From: Candidatus Woesearchaeota archaeon | Lineage (GTDB): Archaea; Nanobdellota; Nanobdellia; Woesearchaeales; GW2011-AR4 | NCBI GenBank assembly: GCA_016784195.1 | Contig: JADHVE010000009.1 | Coordinates: forward strand, 1 to 25,395 | Length of the DNA: 25,395 nucleotides | Direction: 5' to 3' | Shown: positions 1-6,682 of the stretch, piece by piece | Numbering within the stretch: the first letter of the stretch is position 1 | Layout: each line of letters opens with the position of its first letter | The notes under the pieces: generated by a model | The model's database searches: none | What the model saw: only the letters and a program-made list of their open reading frames with translations | Told to the model about the DNA's origin: nothing | Translations under genes and position numbers: made by a program

Positions 1-648
1 GCTGAAAAGGCAGGGAAAAAACTGGAGAATAATGTTGTCTATATGAGGTTTAACCTGTATACTTTGAATTTTGACACACTTGTTAACTGCGTAAATAATA
101 GATTTCCTTTTGTCAAAAGAACGCAGGCCGGGTTAACTGCTTCTTTGATTGGAGAAAACTTAAAAGAGGCCAGGGAGGATTTGGATTATTCTCTGAATTC
201 TTTGTCAAGGAGAATTGGAGTTACCAGCAGGATGATAACTAAGTATGAAAATGAAGATTCAGAAGTTACAATAAACAAGGCTATGAAAATTTATGATATT
301 TTTGGAGAAAATGTTTTCAGCAGGATAGATATATTTTTACCCAGAGAAAAATTTGTAGATGACTCCGTATCTGATTTGTCAAAAAAATATGCTGAGCTAG
401 GCTTTGATGCCGTTGATACACGCAAGGTTCCTTTTGATATAATTGCAAAAAGAGATAAAGAATTGATACTGACTGAAGTAGGGGATAAGGCTAATCCCGA
501 GTTTACGTCTTTATCGAGGCTGTTAGATGCTGATAACCTTATTATTTTCAAGAAGAAAAAACCAAAAGACATACCGGCCGTAACAAAAGACGAGTTTATG
601 GATTTTGATAAGGCTAATGAATTAATTAAGTTTCTGAAAGGGTTTTAG
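1..648 (+). CDS. Archaeal HTH (XRE/Cro-type) transcriptional regulator, 5' end cut by window edge
   Basis: The reading frame is open from base 1, so the gene begins upstream of the window; the ATG at 43 is internal. The visible 215 codons hold a Cro/C1-type helix-turn-helix: LKEAREDLDYSLNSLSRR followed by IGVTSRMITKYENE. A C-terminal nuclease-like or sensor-like region follows, with GFDAVDTRKVPFDIIAKRD and a run of hydrophobic strands. This order matches the conserved archaeal family of putative HTH regulators of about 320 residues, which have an N-terminal domain ahead of the HTH; that domain would lie in the missing part. Family membership is recognised from these motifs, but its targets are unknown. 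The frame ends in TAG followed by a T-rich stretch (about 649-662) that could end transcription. The next gene is convergent, 30 bases away. Confidence 0.85.
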   Translation, partial: AEKAGKKLENNVVYMRFNLYTLNFDTLVNCVNNRFPFVKRTQAGLTASLIGENLKEAREDLDYSLNSLSRRIGVTSRMITKYENEDSEVTINKAMKIYDIFGENVFSRIDIFLPREKFVDDSVSDLSKKYAELGFDAVDTRKVPFDIIAKRDKELILTEVGDKANPEFTSLSRLLDADNLIIFKKKKPKDIPAVTKDEFMDFDKANELIKFLKGF

Positions 649-678
649 ATTTTATTTTTTGGATTGTTTATCACTAGC

Positions 679-999
679 TTAAGTCTTATTTGTTTCTTTT
701 GAATCTTTAACTCCTTCAATCAGTTTCTCAATTGCGTCATAAAGTTCATTTTCAATAATACAATAAGGTAATCCAGAATTTTCCAAATAGGTATGAGTAT
801 TCCTTCCTAAATGTATAGGGTCTTGGTCCAGGATTACTCCGCTTATTTTAAGATCATCTATTCCTGATTTTACATTCATGGGATCATAATCACTTAATAA
901 AGTTGCCAATCCAAAATCCTCTTCAACAATTGATTTTATAAATCCTGAAAATTTCTCTTCTTTTGTTACAATTAAAATACGTGGTATACCTTTATTCAT
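679..999 (-). CDS. Small receiver-like (degenerate CheY-fold) protein
   Basis: A 106-residue protein that may have the alpha/beta layout of a response-regulator receiver. A first strand PRILIVTKEE stands where receivers have ILIVDDE. A later strand, SGVILDQDP, carries an aspartate where the phospho-acceptor would be. The acidic pair after strand 1 is replaced by T-K, so normal Mg2+-dependent phosphorylation looks unlikely. There is no output domain. A TATA-like box at 1019-1032 lies about 26 bases before the ATG, which predicts a leaderless transcript. It is divergent from the thermosome gene and convergent with the HTH gene. The fold is inferred only from strand pattern; it could be an unrelated small Rossmann-like protein. 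Confidence 0.6.
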   Translation of the reverse strand: MNKGIPRILIVTKEEKFSGFIKSIVEEDFGLATLLSDYDPMNVKSGIDDLKISGVILDQDPIHLGRNTHTYLENSGLPYCIIENELYDAIEKLIEGVKDSKETNKT

Positions 1000-1018
1000 T
1001 TTGCTCTTAAAAGCTGTA

Positions 1019-1032
1019 TTTTATATATAAAT
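1019..1032 (-). promoter_or_regulatory. TATA box for the receiver-like gene
   Basis: On the minus strand this reads ATTTATATATAAAA. Its centre is about 26 bases upstream of the ATG at 999, the usual archaeal TATA-to-start distance, so transcription should begin at or next to the start codon. Confidence 0.6.
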
Positions 1033-1076
1033 CTTTCTATTTTTACTACTAGTTTAGGATTACAGATAAACAAAAC

Positions 1077-1085
1077 ATTTAAATA
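1077..1085 (+). promoter_or_regulatory. TATA box for the thermosome gene
   Basis: ATTTAAATA, preceded by an A-rich BRE-like stretch. The expected transcription start is near 1107, giving a leader of about 40 bases that contains the GGAGG Shine-Dalgarno at 1137-1141, 8 bases before ATG 1150. Confidence 0.55.
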
Positions 1086-1149
1086 GAACTGCTTATTAAC
1101 TTTCTCTAGGATTTTTAATAAAATATAAACAAAATTGGAGGATAATAAA

Positions 1150-2805
1150 ATGAGTGAACAATTTCAACCGATATTTATTTTGCCTGAAGGCACACAAAGA
1201 ACTACAGGTAAAAATGCACGAAGGACAAATATAATGGCAGCTAAGATGGTTGCTGAAACTGTCAGGACAACACTTGGCCCAAAAGGAATGGACAAGATGA
1301 TTGTTGATTCTTTAGGAGATGTTACAATTACTAATGATGGTGTTACCATTCTTGATGAAATGCAGATTGAACATCCTGCTGCTAAGATGATTGTAGAAGT
1401 AGCAAAGACCCAGGAAGACGAGGTTGGAGATGGAACAACAACTGCAGTTGTTTTTGCAGGAGAATTATTGAAAAATGCTGAAAATCTTCTAGACCAGCAG
1501 GTTCATCCAACTGTTGTTGCAAGAGGTTATAGGTTAGCTGCAGCAAAAGCACAAGAAATCCTGGATAATATCTCTGAGAAGGTTTCTGAAGAGGATATTG
1601 ACATTTTAAAAAAGATATCTATGACTGCTATGACTGGCAAAGGAGCTGAGGCTTCCAAAGAGAAGCTTTCAGACCTGACTGTAAGGGCTGTAAAACAGGT
1701 AGTTGACAAAGAAAATAATACTATTGTAGTAGACAAAGAAAATATAAAATTAGAAAAGAAAGTCGGAGGCTCAGTAGATAATACAGAGCTTGTTGAAGGA
1801 GTTGTTTTAGACAAGGAAAAGGTTCATTCAGGAATGCCTAGAAGGGTAAAGAATGCAAAAATTGTTTTAGTGGACTCTGCTATTGAAATAAAATCAACTG
1901 AAACAGATGCAAAAATCCAGATAAATGAGCCTATGCAAATGCAGGCATTTTTAGACCAGGAAGAGAAGATACTGAAGGGGATGGCTGATAAAATTGCCAA
2001 GTCAGGAGCAAATGTTGTTTTCTGCCAAAAAGGCATAGATGATACAGTACAGCATTTTCTGGCTAAAAAAGGAATTTATGCTGCAAGAAGGGTTAAGAAA
2101 AGTGATATGGAAGCTTTAATAAGAGCAACAGGAGCAAAAATAATTACAAATCTTGATGATTTAAGTGAAGAAGATTTAGGCAATGCAGGCATGGTTGAGG
2201 AAGTTAAGGTGGGAGACGAGAATATGACTTATGTCAGAGAGTGTAAAAACCCAAAGGCAGTCACAATCTTGATAAGAGGCGGAACAGAGCATGTTGTTGA
2301 TGAAGTCAAAAGAGCAATGGAAGACAGCATAGGAGATGTTTCTGCTGCTTTGATGACTGGCAAGGTCGTTGCTGGCGGAGGAGCTCCGGAAGTGGAACTG
2401 GCAAAACAATTAAGACAATTTGCAGATTCTTTATCTGGCAGAGAACAGTTGGCAGTACAATCTTTTGCCGACAGTATTGAGATAATTCCAAGGACCTTAG
2501 CAGAGAATGCAGGTATCGACCCAATAGATATCATGACAGAATTAAAAGCGCAGCATGATCAAGGCCAGAAATGGGCTGGAATCGACATCTCTACAGGCAA
2601 AGTAACCGATTCATGGGCTGCAGGCGTAATCGAGCCTTTGAAGATTAAGACTCAGGCTGTTAGTTCTGCTTCAGAAGTTGCAGTGATGATTTTGAGGATA
2701 GATGATGTTATTGCAGGAGCTGGCAAAGAAAGCGGCGGAATGCCACCAGGAATGGGCGGAATGCCACCAGGAATGGGAGGCATGGGCGGAATGCCACCTA
2801 TGTAA
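1150..2805 (+). CDS. ths: Thermosome (group II chaperonin, CCT/TriC family) subunit
   Basis: ATP-dependent cytosolic protein-folding chaperonin that builds the double-ring thermosome. Hallmarks are TVRTTLGPKGMDKMI and GDVTITNDGVTIL near the N-terminus, the nucleotide-binding GDGTTTAVV, and AGGGAPEVELA in the C-terminal equatorial part. The length, 551 residues, is normal. The C-terminus is a run of GGM/PPGM repeats like the flexible GGM tails that project into the chaperonin cavity. The start was set at ATG 1150 because GGAGG at 1137-1141 lies 8 bases upstream; an in-frame TTG at 1135 would place this Shine-Dalgarno inside the gene. It has its own promoter and a T-rich 3' end, so it is probably monocistronic. 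No second chaperonin gene is visible in the window. Confidence 0.97.
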   Translation: MSEQFQPIFILPEGTQRTTGKNARRTNIMAAKMVAETVRTTLGPKGMDKMIVDSLGDVTITNDGVTILDEMQIEHPAAKMIVEVAKTQEDEVGDGTTTAVVFAGELLKNAENLLDQQVHPTVVARGYRLAAAKAQEILDNISEKVSEEDIDILKKISMTAMTGKGAEASKEKLSDLTVRAVKQVVDKENNTIVVDKENIKLEKKVGGSVDNTELVEGVVLDKEKVHSGMPRRVKNAKIVLVDSAIEIKSTETDAKIQINEPMQMQAFLDQEEKILKGMADKIAKSGANVVFCQKGIDDTVQHFLAKKGIYAARRVKKSDMEALIRATGAKIITNLDDLSEEDLGNAGMVEEVKVGDENMTYVRECKNPKAVTILIRGGTEHVVDEVKRAMEDSIGDVSAALMTGKVVAGGGAPEVELAKQLRQFADSLSGREQLAVQSFADSIEIIPRTLAENAGIDPIDIMTELKAQHDQGQKWAGIDISTGKVTDSWAAGVIEPLKIKTQAVSSASEVAVMILRIDDVIAGAGKESGGMPPGMGGMPPGMGGMGGMPPM

Positions 2806-2842
2806 TTTTTTATTTTTTCTTATTTCTTTAATTTTATTTTAC
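2806..2842 (+). terminator. T-rich archaeal terminator after the thermosome gene
   Basis: Directly after the stop codon come several T runs (TTTTTTATTTTTTC, then TTTCTTTAATTTTATTTTAC) without a hairpin. Archaeal RNA polymerase terminates at oligo-T tracts in the non-template strand. Confidence 0.55.
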
Positions 2843-2906
2843 AATTAATCTTATTGTTTAACTATTCTATTCAACATTACAACTTTTTGAGTATTTTTTA
2901 GGTTTT
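2820..2906 (-). repeat. Dispersed intergenic repeat, copy 1
   Basis: Bases 2869-2904 match 4424-4460 at roughly 31 of 36 aligned positions by eye, with the shared cores TATTCAAC and TTGAGTATT. On the minus strand the element contains CTAAAAAATACTCA and, further on, AAGATTAATTG; both are also found in the copy at 20041-20110. It lies in the 3' region of the thermosome gene, in opposite orientation. Function is unknown. Confidence 0.5.
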
Positions 2907-2967
2907 TTCTTTACATTTTTTTAGTTTTTTAACAATAAACAACAAAAATAATGGTTTGAAACGAAAT

Positions 2968-2976
2968 ATTTATAAA
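2968..2976 (+). promoter_or_regulatory. TATA box for the coiled-coil gene pair
   Basis: ATTTATAAA. The predicted start is near 2998, leaving a leader of about 25 bases before ATG 3024. Only a weak GATGAT-type match to the anti-Shine-Dalgarno is present. Confidence 0.55.
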
Positions 2977-3023
2977 CTAAAATAATCCTGGATAGTTTAT
3001 CAACAAAAAAGAGATGATAGACT

Positions 3024-3728
3024 ATGGTAGAAGAAGGTCCTTACGAGATACTGCCTTATGCTGAGATTGAAAAGCTGAAAAAAGAGATGGCAGCCTTAAA
3101 GAAAGGCAATGCTTCTTCTGAGGGAATTCTAGATTCTATACACAGCTTAACCAAGGCCATGGAAAGCATGCTTCATTTGTTTGAGAGCGCTGCTGAAGGG
3201 ATGAACAAAGAAGGTGAGGGAACTGTTGGAAAGAAATTAGACAAGGTAATTGACCAGAATAAAACTATTGCAGAGAGCATTCTAAGTTTAGTTGATATGG
3301 TCAGAGAGATTAAACAAAAAGAAGACTATGTTCTTAAACAGGAAGCTCATCAGGTTATGCAACCAACACCCATGCCAGGGCAACCTCCTAGGATTGAGCC
3401 CGATATTTTTATGAACCCACCTAGTTTTGAAAGACCAACAGCAAAAGGATATTCACCACGTAATTCGCTAAGTCAACCCTTCCCATCAGGAAGGCCGCCA
3501 TTACCTCCAGGACAAAGAGCTCAAATTCCAAGGGGAGGGCCTATGCCCATGCCAACAGGTTCTTTTAAGGATTTAGATTTGAATGAGATGCAGGGGATTA
3601 AAGAACCATTTCCTACCGGCATTCCAAGCCCACCTCCTATGAATTCGCCCAAAGAACAAAGTCCTTTTGAACTAAATAGGCAGGCTCCTAAGAAACCAAA
3701 AAAAGGCTTATTTGGATTTGGAAAGTAA
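3024..3728 (+). CDS. Hypothetical protein: coiled-coil N-terminus, proline-rich C-terminus
   Basis: A 234-residue protein I do not recognise. Residues about 10-115 are helical, with heptad-like spacing (for example AEIEKLKKEMAALKKGN and SILSLVDMVREIKQKED). Residues about 115-220 are low-complexity and rich in Pro, Gly and Met (PTPMPGQPPR, SGRPPLPPGQRAQ). The end is a basic motif, KKPKKGLFGFGK. No signal peptide or membrane segment is seen, so a cytosolic or membrane-peripheral scaffold is plausible. Two bases after its stop starts another coiled-coil protein, so the two are very likely co-transcribed and may interact. The C-terminal basic/aromatic motif could be a docking peptide. No function is assigned. 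Confidence 0.8.
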   Translation: MVEEGPYEILPYAEIEKLKKEMAALKKGNASSEGILDSIHSLTKAMESMLHLFESAAEGMNKEGEGTVGKKLDKVIDQNKTIAESILSLVDMVREIKQKEDYVLKQEAHQVMQPTPMPGQPPRIEPDIFMNPPSFERPTAKGYSPRNSLSQPFPSGRPPLPPGQRAQIPRGGPMPMPTGSFKDLDLNEMQGIKEPFPTGIPSPPPMNSPKEQSPFELNRQAPKKPKKGLFGFGK

Positions 3729-3730
3729 GA

Positions 3731-4213
3731 ATGGAAACTTCTTTACAGGATATAAAACCAGATGAGATTAGAGATTTCTTTAAGCATATATGCTTTGTAA
3801 TTAGTGAATATGAGGAAAGAAACAAGGCAAGAATGGAGCTTAAGAAGCATATTGAGAGAATAAAAACAGCCCCTAAGAAATGGATTTTGCACCAGGAGAT
3901 TAAAAACCTGCATGAAAAAGTTGGAGAGGTCATAGATAAAGAAAAAAAATTGTTAGGCTATGGGGATGATACTAAACTAATAAATCAGCTGAATGATAAA
4001 CTGAGTTTTCTTGAGGCGCAACTAAGCAAGGCGAGAATGGAAAGAAACAAAGCTTTGTTTGAGAACAGAGAAGCAATAAGTGAAATTCATGATTCTGTCA
4101 GGCAAATAAAGTCCAGAATGCATACTTTTATCACAGCAAAAGAAGAACGGGATAAAAGGTTTAAAGAGCTGGAAAAGAAGGTTGAAAAAACTTCTAAACA
4201 TCCTTTCCCATGA
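3731..4213 (+). CDS. Hypothetical all-helical coiled-coil protein
   Basis: A 160-residue, charged, almost entirely helical protein. The N-terminal part, IKPDEIRDFFKHICFVISEYEERN, is followed by two long coiled-coil stretches: about 30-75 and about 85-155 (INQLNDKLSFLEAQL and FKELEKKVEKTSKH). It is tightly coupled to the upstream coiled-coil gene, with 2 bases between stop and ATG. The last 20 bases overlap the 3' end of the convergent histone-fold gene. No catalytic motif, signal peptide or membrane helix is seen, and the family was not recognised. Confidence 0.78.
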   Translation: METSLQDIKPDEIRDFFKHICFVISEYEERNKARMELKKHIERIKTAPKKWILHQEIKNLHEKVGEVIDKEKKLLGYGDDTKLINQLNDKLSFLEAQLSKARMERNKALFENREAISEIHDSVRQIKSRMHTFITAKEERDKRFKELEKKVEKTSKHPFP

Positions 4214-4376
4214 CTGTAGTTCTGCTGTTTAATTTTGCCCTTTTACACGCTTTTTCTATAATGATTTTTACTTTTTCATTCAATGCTTCGTAAAAATCTG
4301 AAGAAACGTTCAATGGCTGGTCTTCTATTTTTGCTATGCTTTTTATCTGCGAAACAACAATAAGGTTTTTTACCAT
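4194..4376 (-). CDS. Small histone-fold protein (DUF1931 / archaeal variant-histone type)
   Basis: A 60-residue protein with a strand-loop start, MVKNLIVVSQIKSIAKI, then LNVSSDFYEALNEKVKIII and EKACKRAKLNSRTTVMGKDV. The pattern of a long central helix, a basic RAKLNSRTTV loop, and a final xxVMxxD matches the histone-fold mini-proteins of the DUF1931 kind common in DPANN archaea. The loop residues R, T and D resemble the RxTxxxxD clamp of true histones. The start is ATG 4376, not GTG 4385, because GAGGTG at 4383-4388 sits 6 bases before ATG 4376. DNA binding or chromatin packing is inferred from the family. Its 3' end overlaps the convergent coiled-coil gene by 20 bases. Confidence 0.75.
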   Translation of the reverse strand: MVKNLIVVSQIKSIAKIEDQPLNVSSDFYEALNEKVKIIIEKACKRAKLNSRTTVMGKDV

Positions 4377-4394
4377 TTTTAACACCTCAAAATT

Positions 4395-4461
4395 AATTAT
4401 TTATTTTTTTAGCCATTAGATCATATTCAACGTTCACAATTATTTGAGTATTATTTTGGTT
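4395..4461 (-). repeat. Dispersed intergenic repeat, copy 2
   Basis: This is the partner of the 2869-2904 copy, sharing TATTCAAC, ACAA and TTGAGTATT in the same order. On the minus strand it also carries GATCTAATGGCT, which resembles GAACTTAATGGCTT of the copy at 20041-20110. It lies just upstream of, and in the same orientation as, the histone-fold gene, so it may overlap that gene's promoter. Confidence 0.5.
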
Positions 4462-4530
4462 CTACCTTTCGTTTATTTTTTTAAATTATAAAAATTTTTA
4501 ATAATAATCAAAAATCAATACAACCCAGTT

Positions 4531-4559
4531 CACAATTAATTGTGCTCCTGTTTGTGCTC
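4531..4559. promoter_or_regulatory. Perfect 14-bp palindrome plus a direct repeat
   Basis: CACAATTAATTGTG at 4531-4544 is a perfect palindrome. TTGTGCTC occurs at 4540-4547 and again at 4552-4559, a 12-base period. The site lies about 155 bases upstream of the histone-fold gene and about 65 bases downstream of the GluRS stop. It could be an operator for a dimeric regulator, but no TATA box is clearly next to it. Confidence 0.35.
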
Positions 4560-4623
4560 TACTGACTTTTTTTGTTGGGTTTTTTCAATGGAATGTTTAT
4601 TGATGTAAACTTTTTACTAGTTT

Positions 4624-6297
4624 TCATTTATGGCTGAACCAGAATTTTAACTTGTTTTTTTCTTTTTTATCCAGGCGGCAGAAGCCTTTTCTTTCAAATT
4701 GGATCTCACCATCAACATTTAATTTTTTTACTAATGGTTCAGCCAACCCATTTTTAATTTCCTTGTCGGGCATTAGTATTTCAACTTTAACCAAATCTTT
4801 TTGATTTGGCAACCAGTGGATAATCTTATGGCCTTGTTTTTTGTATTGCCCATATTCCAGAGAATGAAAAATAAACTTATTTTTCTTTTTTGTAAAATTC
4901 AGGCAGTCCATCAACCGGTATACCTTGTTATTTTCTAATTCTTTATAATCACTTTCTTCAATTAAAAATTTATCTTGAACTTTAAACTTTCTAATTCCTT
5001 TCTCTTTGAATTCAGGGTGTAAATTTAACTCAACATCCTGCTCAGGGGCTTTTTCTATTGTGATTTCTTTTGGGGATTCTATGAAAAAATACCTGTTGCA
5101 TTCGGGGTCTAATAATCTTTTATTATGGATTATTAAATCGTCCCATGTTAAGACTGATTCTGTTTTTGTTATGCCCGTAGATAAAACAAATTCCCTGATT
5201 GCTTTAGGTAGAAAACCTCTCCTTTTTAGTGCAACTAATGTTGTCAAAGAAGGGTCGTCCCATCCAACCAGCTCTTTTTTGCTTATTTTTTCCCTTATGA
5301 TTCTGCCTGAGCTTTCAACACCTTCTAAATTGAAACGAGCAAACTCGTAAATTTTTGTTTCTTTGAAATTCAGCCTGTTTTGTATGTATCTCTGCAGCTC
5401 ATTTCTCATTTCAAATTCTTTGCTTCTTAACCTGTGAGTGATGTTCTGGATTCCGTCCATGACTGAGTTTTCAAAATCATAAGTAGGCCATAGGCGATAT
5501 TTTTTTCCTGTTCTTGCATGTTTGCAGTCAATGATTCTCATTAATGCGGGGTCGCGCATTGATGTGTTTTTATGTTGCATCTCTATCTTCAGCCTTAAGA
5601 TATATCTCCCTTCTTTTGCCTTGGGCATTTTCTGCCATCTTTCCATGTTTTCTTCTGCTAAAATATATCTGCATAAGCATTCTTCTCCTTTGAACCTTTT
5701 TTCTTTAATGATTTCCTGAGGGCATGAGCAGACATATGCAAAATTTTCCTTAATCAATTTTTCAGCGTATTTGTAGAACTCTTCCAGATGGTCTGATGCA
5801 TAGGATATTTCATCAGGATTTATTCCCAGCCATTCATAATTGTCTATATGAATCTTATAAAATTCTTTTTCTGCAAGCTTTGGATTGGTATCTTCAAACC
5901 TTAGGATAAATTTGCCGCTGTATTTTTTTGCTAATTCGTAGTTGATGAGAATAGCTTTTGCGTGGCCTATGTGAGGGTATTTGCTTGGCTCCGGAGGAAA
6001 AGCTGTAGTTATGGCTCCTTCTTTGATGTGGAGGAATTCAAAAATATCTTTCTTCTTTTCCTGTTTTTTTTCCAGTAAAGAAGGGTCTAGGTTTTTTAGT
6101 TTTTCTTCCTGCTCTTTTTTTGATAATTTATTGACTTCTTTTACTATTGTTTTGATTTCTTTGCTTAATTCTTTTACTTTACTTCTTAGCTCGGGGTTTT
6201 CTGCTAATACTTTTCCGATGATAGCTCCGGGATTTGCATTCCCATCATATCTGACAGCATTCTGTAAAGCATATTTTAAGATTATCTGTTGGGACAT
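4624..6297 (-). CDS. gltX: Glutamyl-tRNA synthetase, archaeal type
   Basis: A class I aminoacyl-tRNA synthetase that attaches glutamate to tRNA-Glu. In archaea it is normally non-discriminating, with a separate amidotransferase making Gln-tRNA. It has 557 residues, close to the family norm. Residues 1-95 form the archaeal helical N-terminal extension. The ATP-binding HIGH motif is at 109-112 within PPEPSKYPHIGHAKA, and the Rossmann substrate pocket includes LRFEDTNP. The KMSKS loop is KISKK at 337-341. Cysteines 190, 192, 207 and 209 form a likely zinc knuckle (CSC and CLC). The C-terminal half is the beta-barrel anticodon domain typical of the archaeal/GlnRS branch. A TATA-like TTTAAAT near 6321-6328 lies about 27 bases before the ATG, suggesting a leaderless message. 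Confidence 0.96.
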   Translation of the reverse strand: MSQQIILKYALQNAVRYDGNANPGAIIGKVLAENPELRSKVKELSKEIKTIVKEVNKLSKKEQEEKLKNLDPSLLEKKQEKKKDIFEFLHIKEGAITTAFPPEPSKYPHIGHAKAILINYELAKKYSGKFILRFEDTNPKLAEKEFYKIHIDNYEWLGINPDEISYASDHLEEFYKYAEKLIKENFAYVCSCPQEIIKEKRFKGEECLCRYILAEENMERWQKMPKAKEGRYILRLKIEMQHKNTSMRDPALMRIIDCKHARTGKKYRLWPTYDFENSVMDGIQNITHRLRSKEFEMRNELQRYIQNRLNFKETKIYEFARFNLEGVESSGRIIREKISKKELVGWDDPSLTTLVALKRRGFLPKAIREFVLSTGITKTESVLTWDDLIIHNKRLLDPECNRYFFIESPKEITIEKAPEQDVELNLHPEFKEKGIRKFKVQDKFLIEESDYKELENNKVYRLMDCLNFTKKKNKFIFHSLEYGQYKKQGHKIIHWLPNQKDLVKVEILMPDKEIKNGLAEPLVKKLNVDGEIQFERKGFCRLDKKEKNKLKFWFSHK

Positions 6298-6682
6298 ATT
6301 TTACATTAAAAAGAATGAATATTTAAACTATACGTTTTTGAGAACTCTGAATAAACCGGATGTTTTGTTATAATTGATGATGATATTGTGGTTGTTGAAT
6401 ACTTTTTCTGTACATTGTGCGGGAAAATTCAGTTGAAGAGTTTTCTAGTTGCCATTATTATATGGGGCTTAGTAGTTCAAACTGAAATTTTTTCACGACT
6501 ATAAGAATTCTAGAATTTGAGCTGTCTACTGGTCTTTGACTAGTAGTGTTTAAAATTGGATAAACTGTAAACTTGGTTAAAATTAAACTGTGAAACTTGA
6601 GAAAATAATAAACTTTAAATACTATTTATATACGCGTACAAAACTCATGTTTAGAACAATGTTTAGAAGGCATCAATAATAC
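6298..6682. other. Divergent intergenic region with promoters for gltX and the aminomutase operon
   Basis: About 385 bases without a convincing gene. At the left is the gltX TATA box (6321-6328, minus). At the right, TATTTATATA at 6623-6632 is the likely TATA box for the plus-strand operon. ATGTTTAGAA occurs twice, at 6647-6656 and 6659-6668, between the promoter and ATG 6683. The middle, about 6340-6600, shows no recognised structure. Confidence 0.55.
6623..6632 (+). promoter_or_regulatory. TATA box for the aminomutase operon
   Basis: TATTTATATA, with the expected transcription start near 6654. A second, weaker candidate, TTTAAATAC around 6614-6622, would start transcription near 6643. No Shine-Dalgarno precedes ATG 6683. 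Confidence 0.55.

Noticed and set aside
1135..1149. Upstream TTG start for the thermosome gene
   Set aside because: The TTG overlaps the GGAGG ribosome site that serves ATG 1150.
4595..4616. GTTTA/TAAAC hairpin followed by TTTTT, like a terminator
   Set aside because: The T run is on the plus strand, but the adjacent gene (gltX) ends on the minus strand; the stem has only five mostly A/T pairs.
6362..6506. Short plus-strand open frame with CTLCGK and a hydrophobic stretch
   Set aside because: It has no ATG, no ribosome site and about 36 codons from a GTG; nothing supports translation, and a decayed gene cannot be shown from this length.
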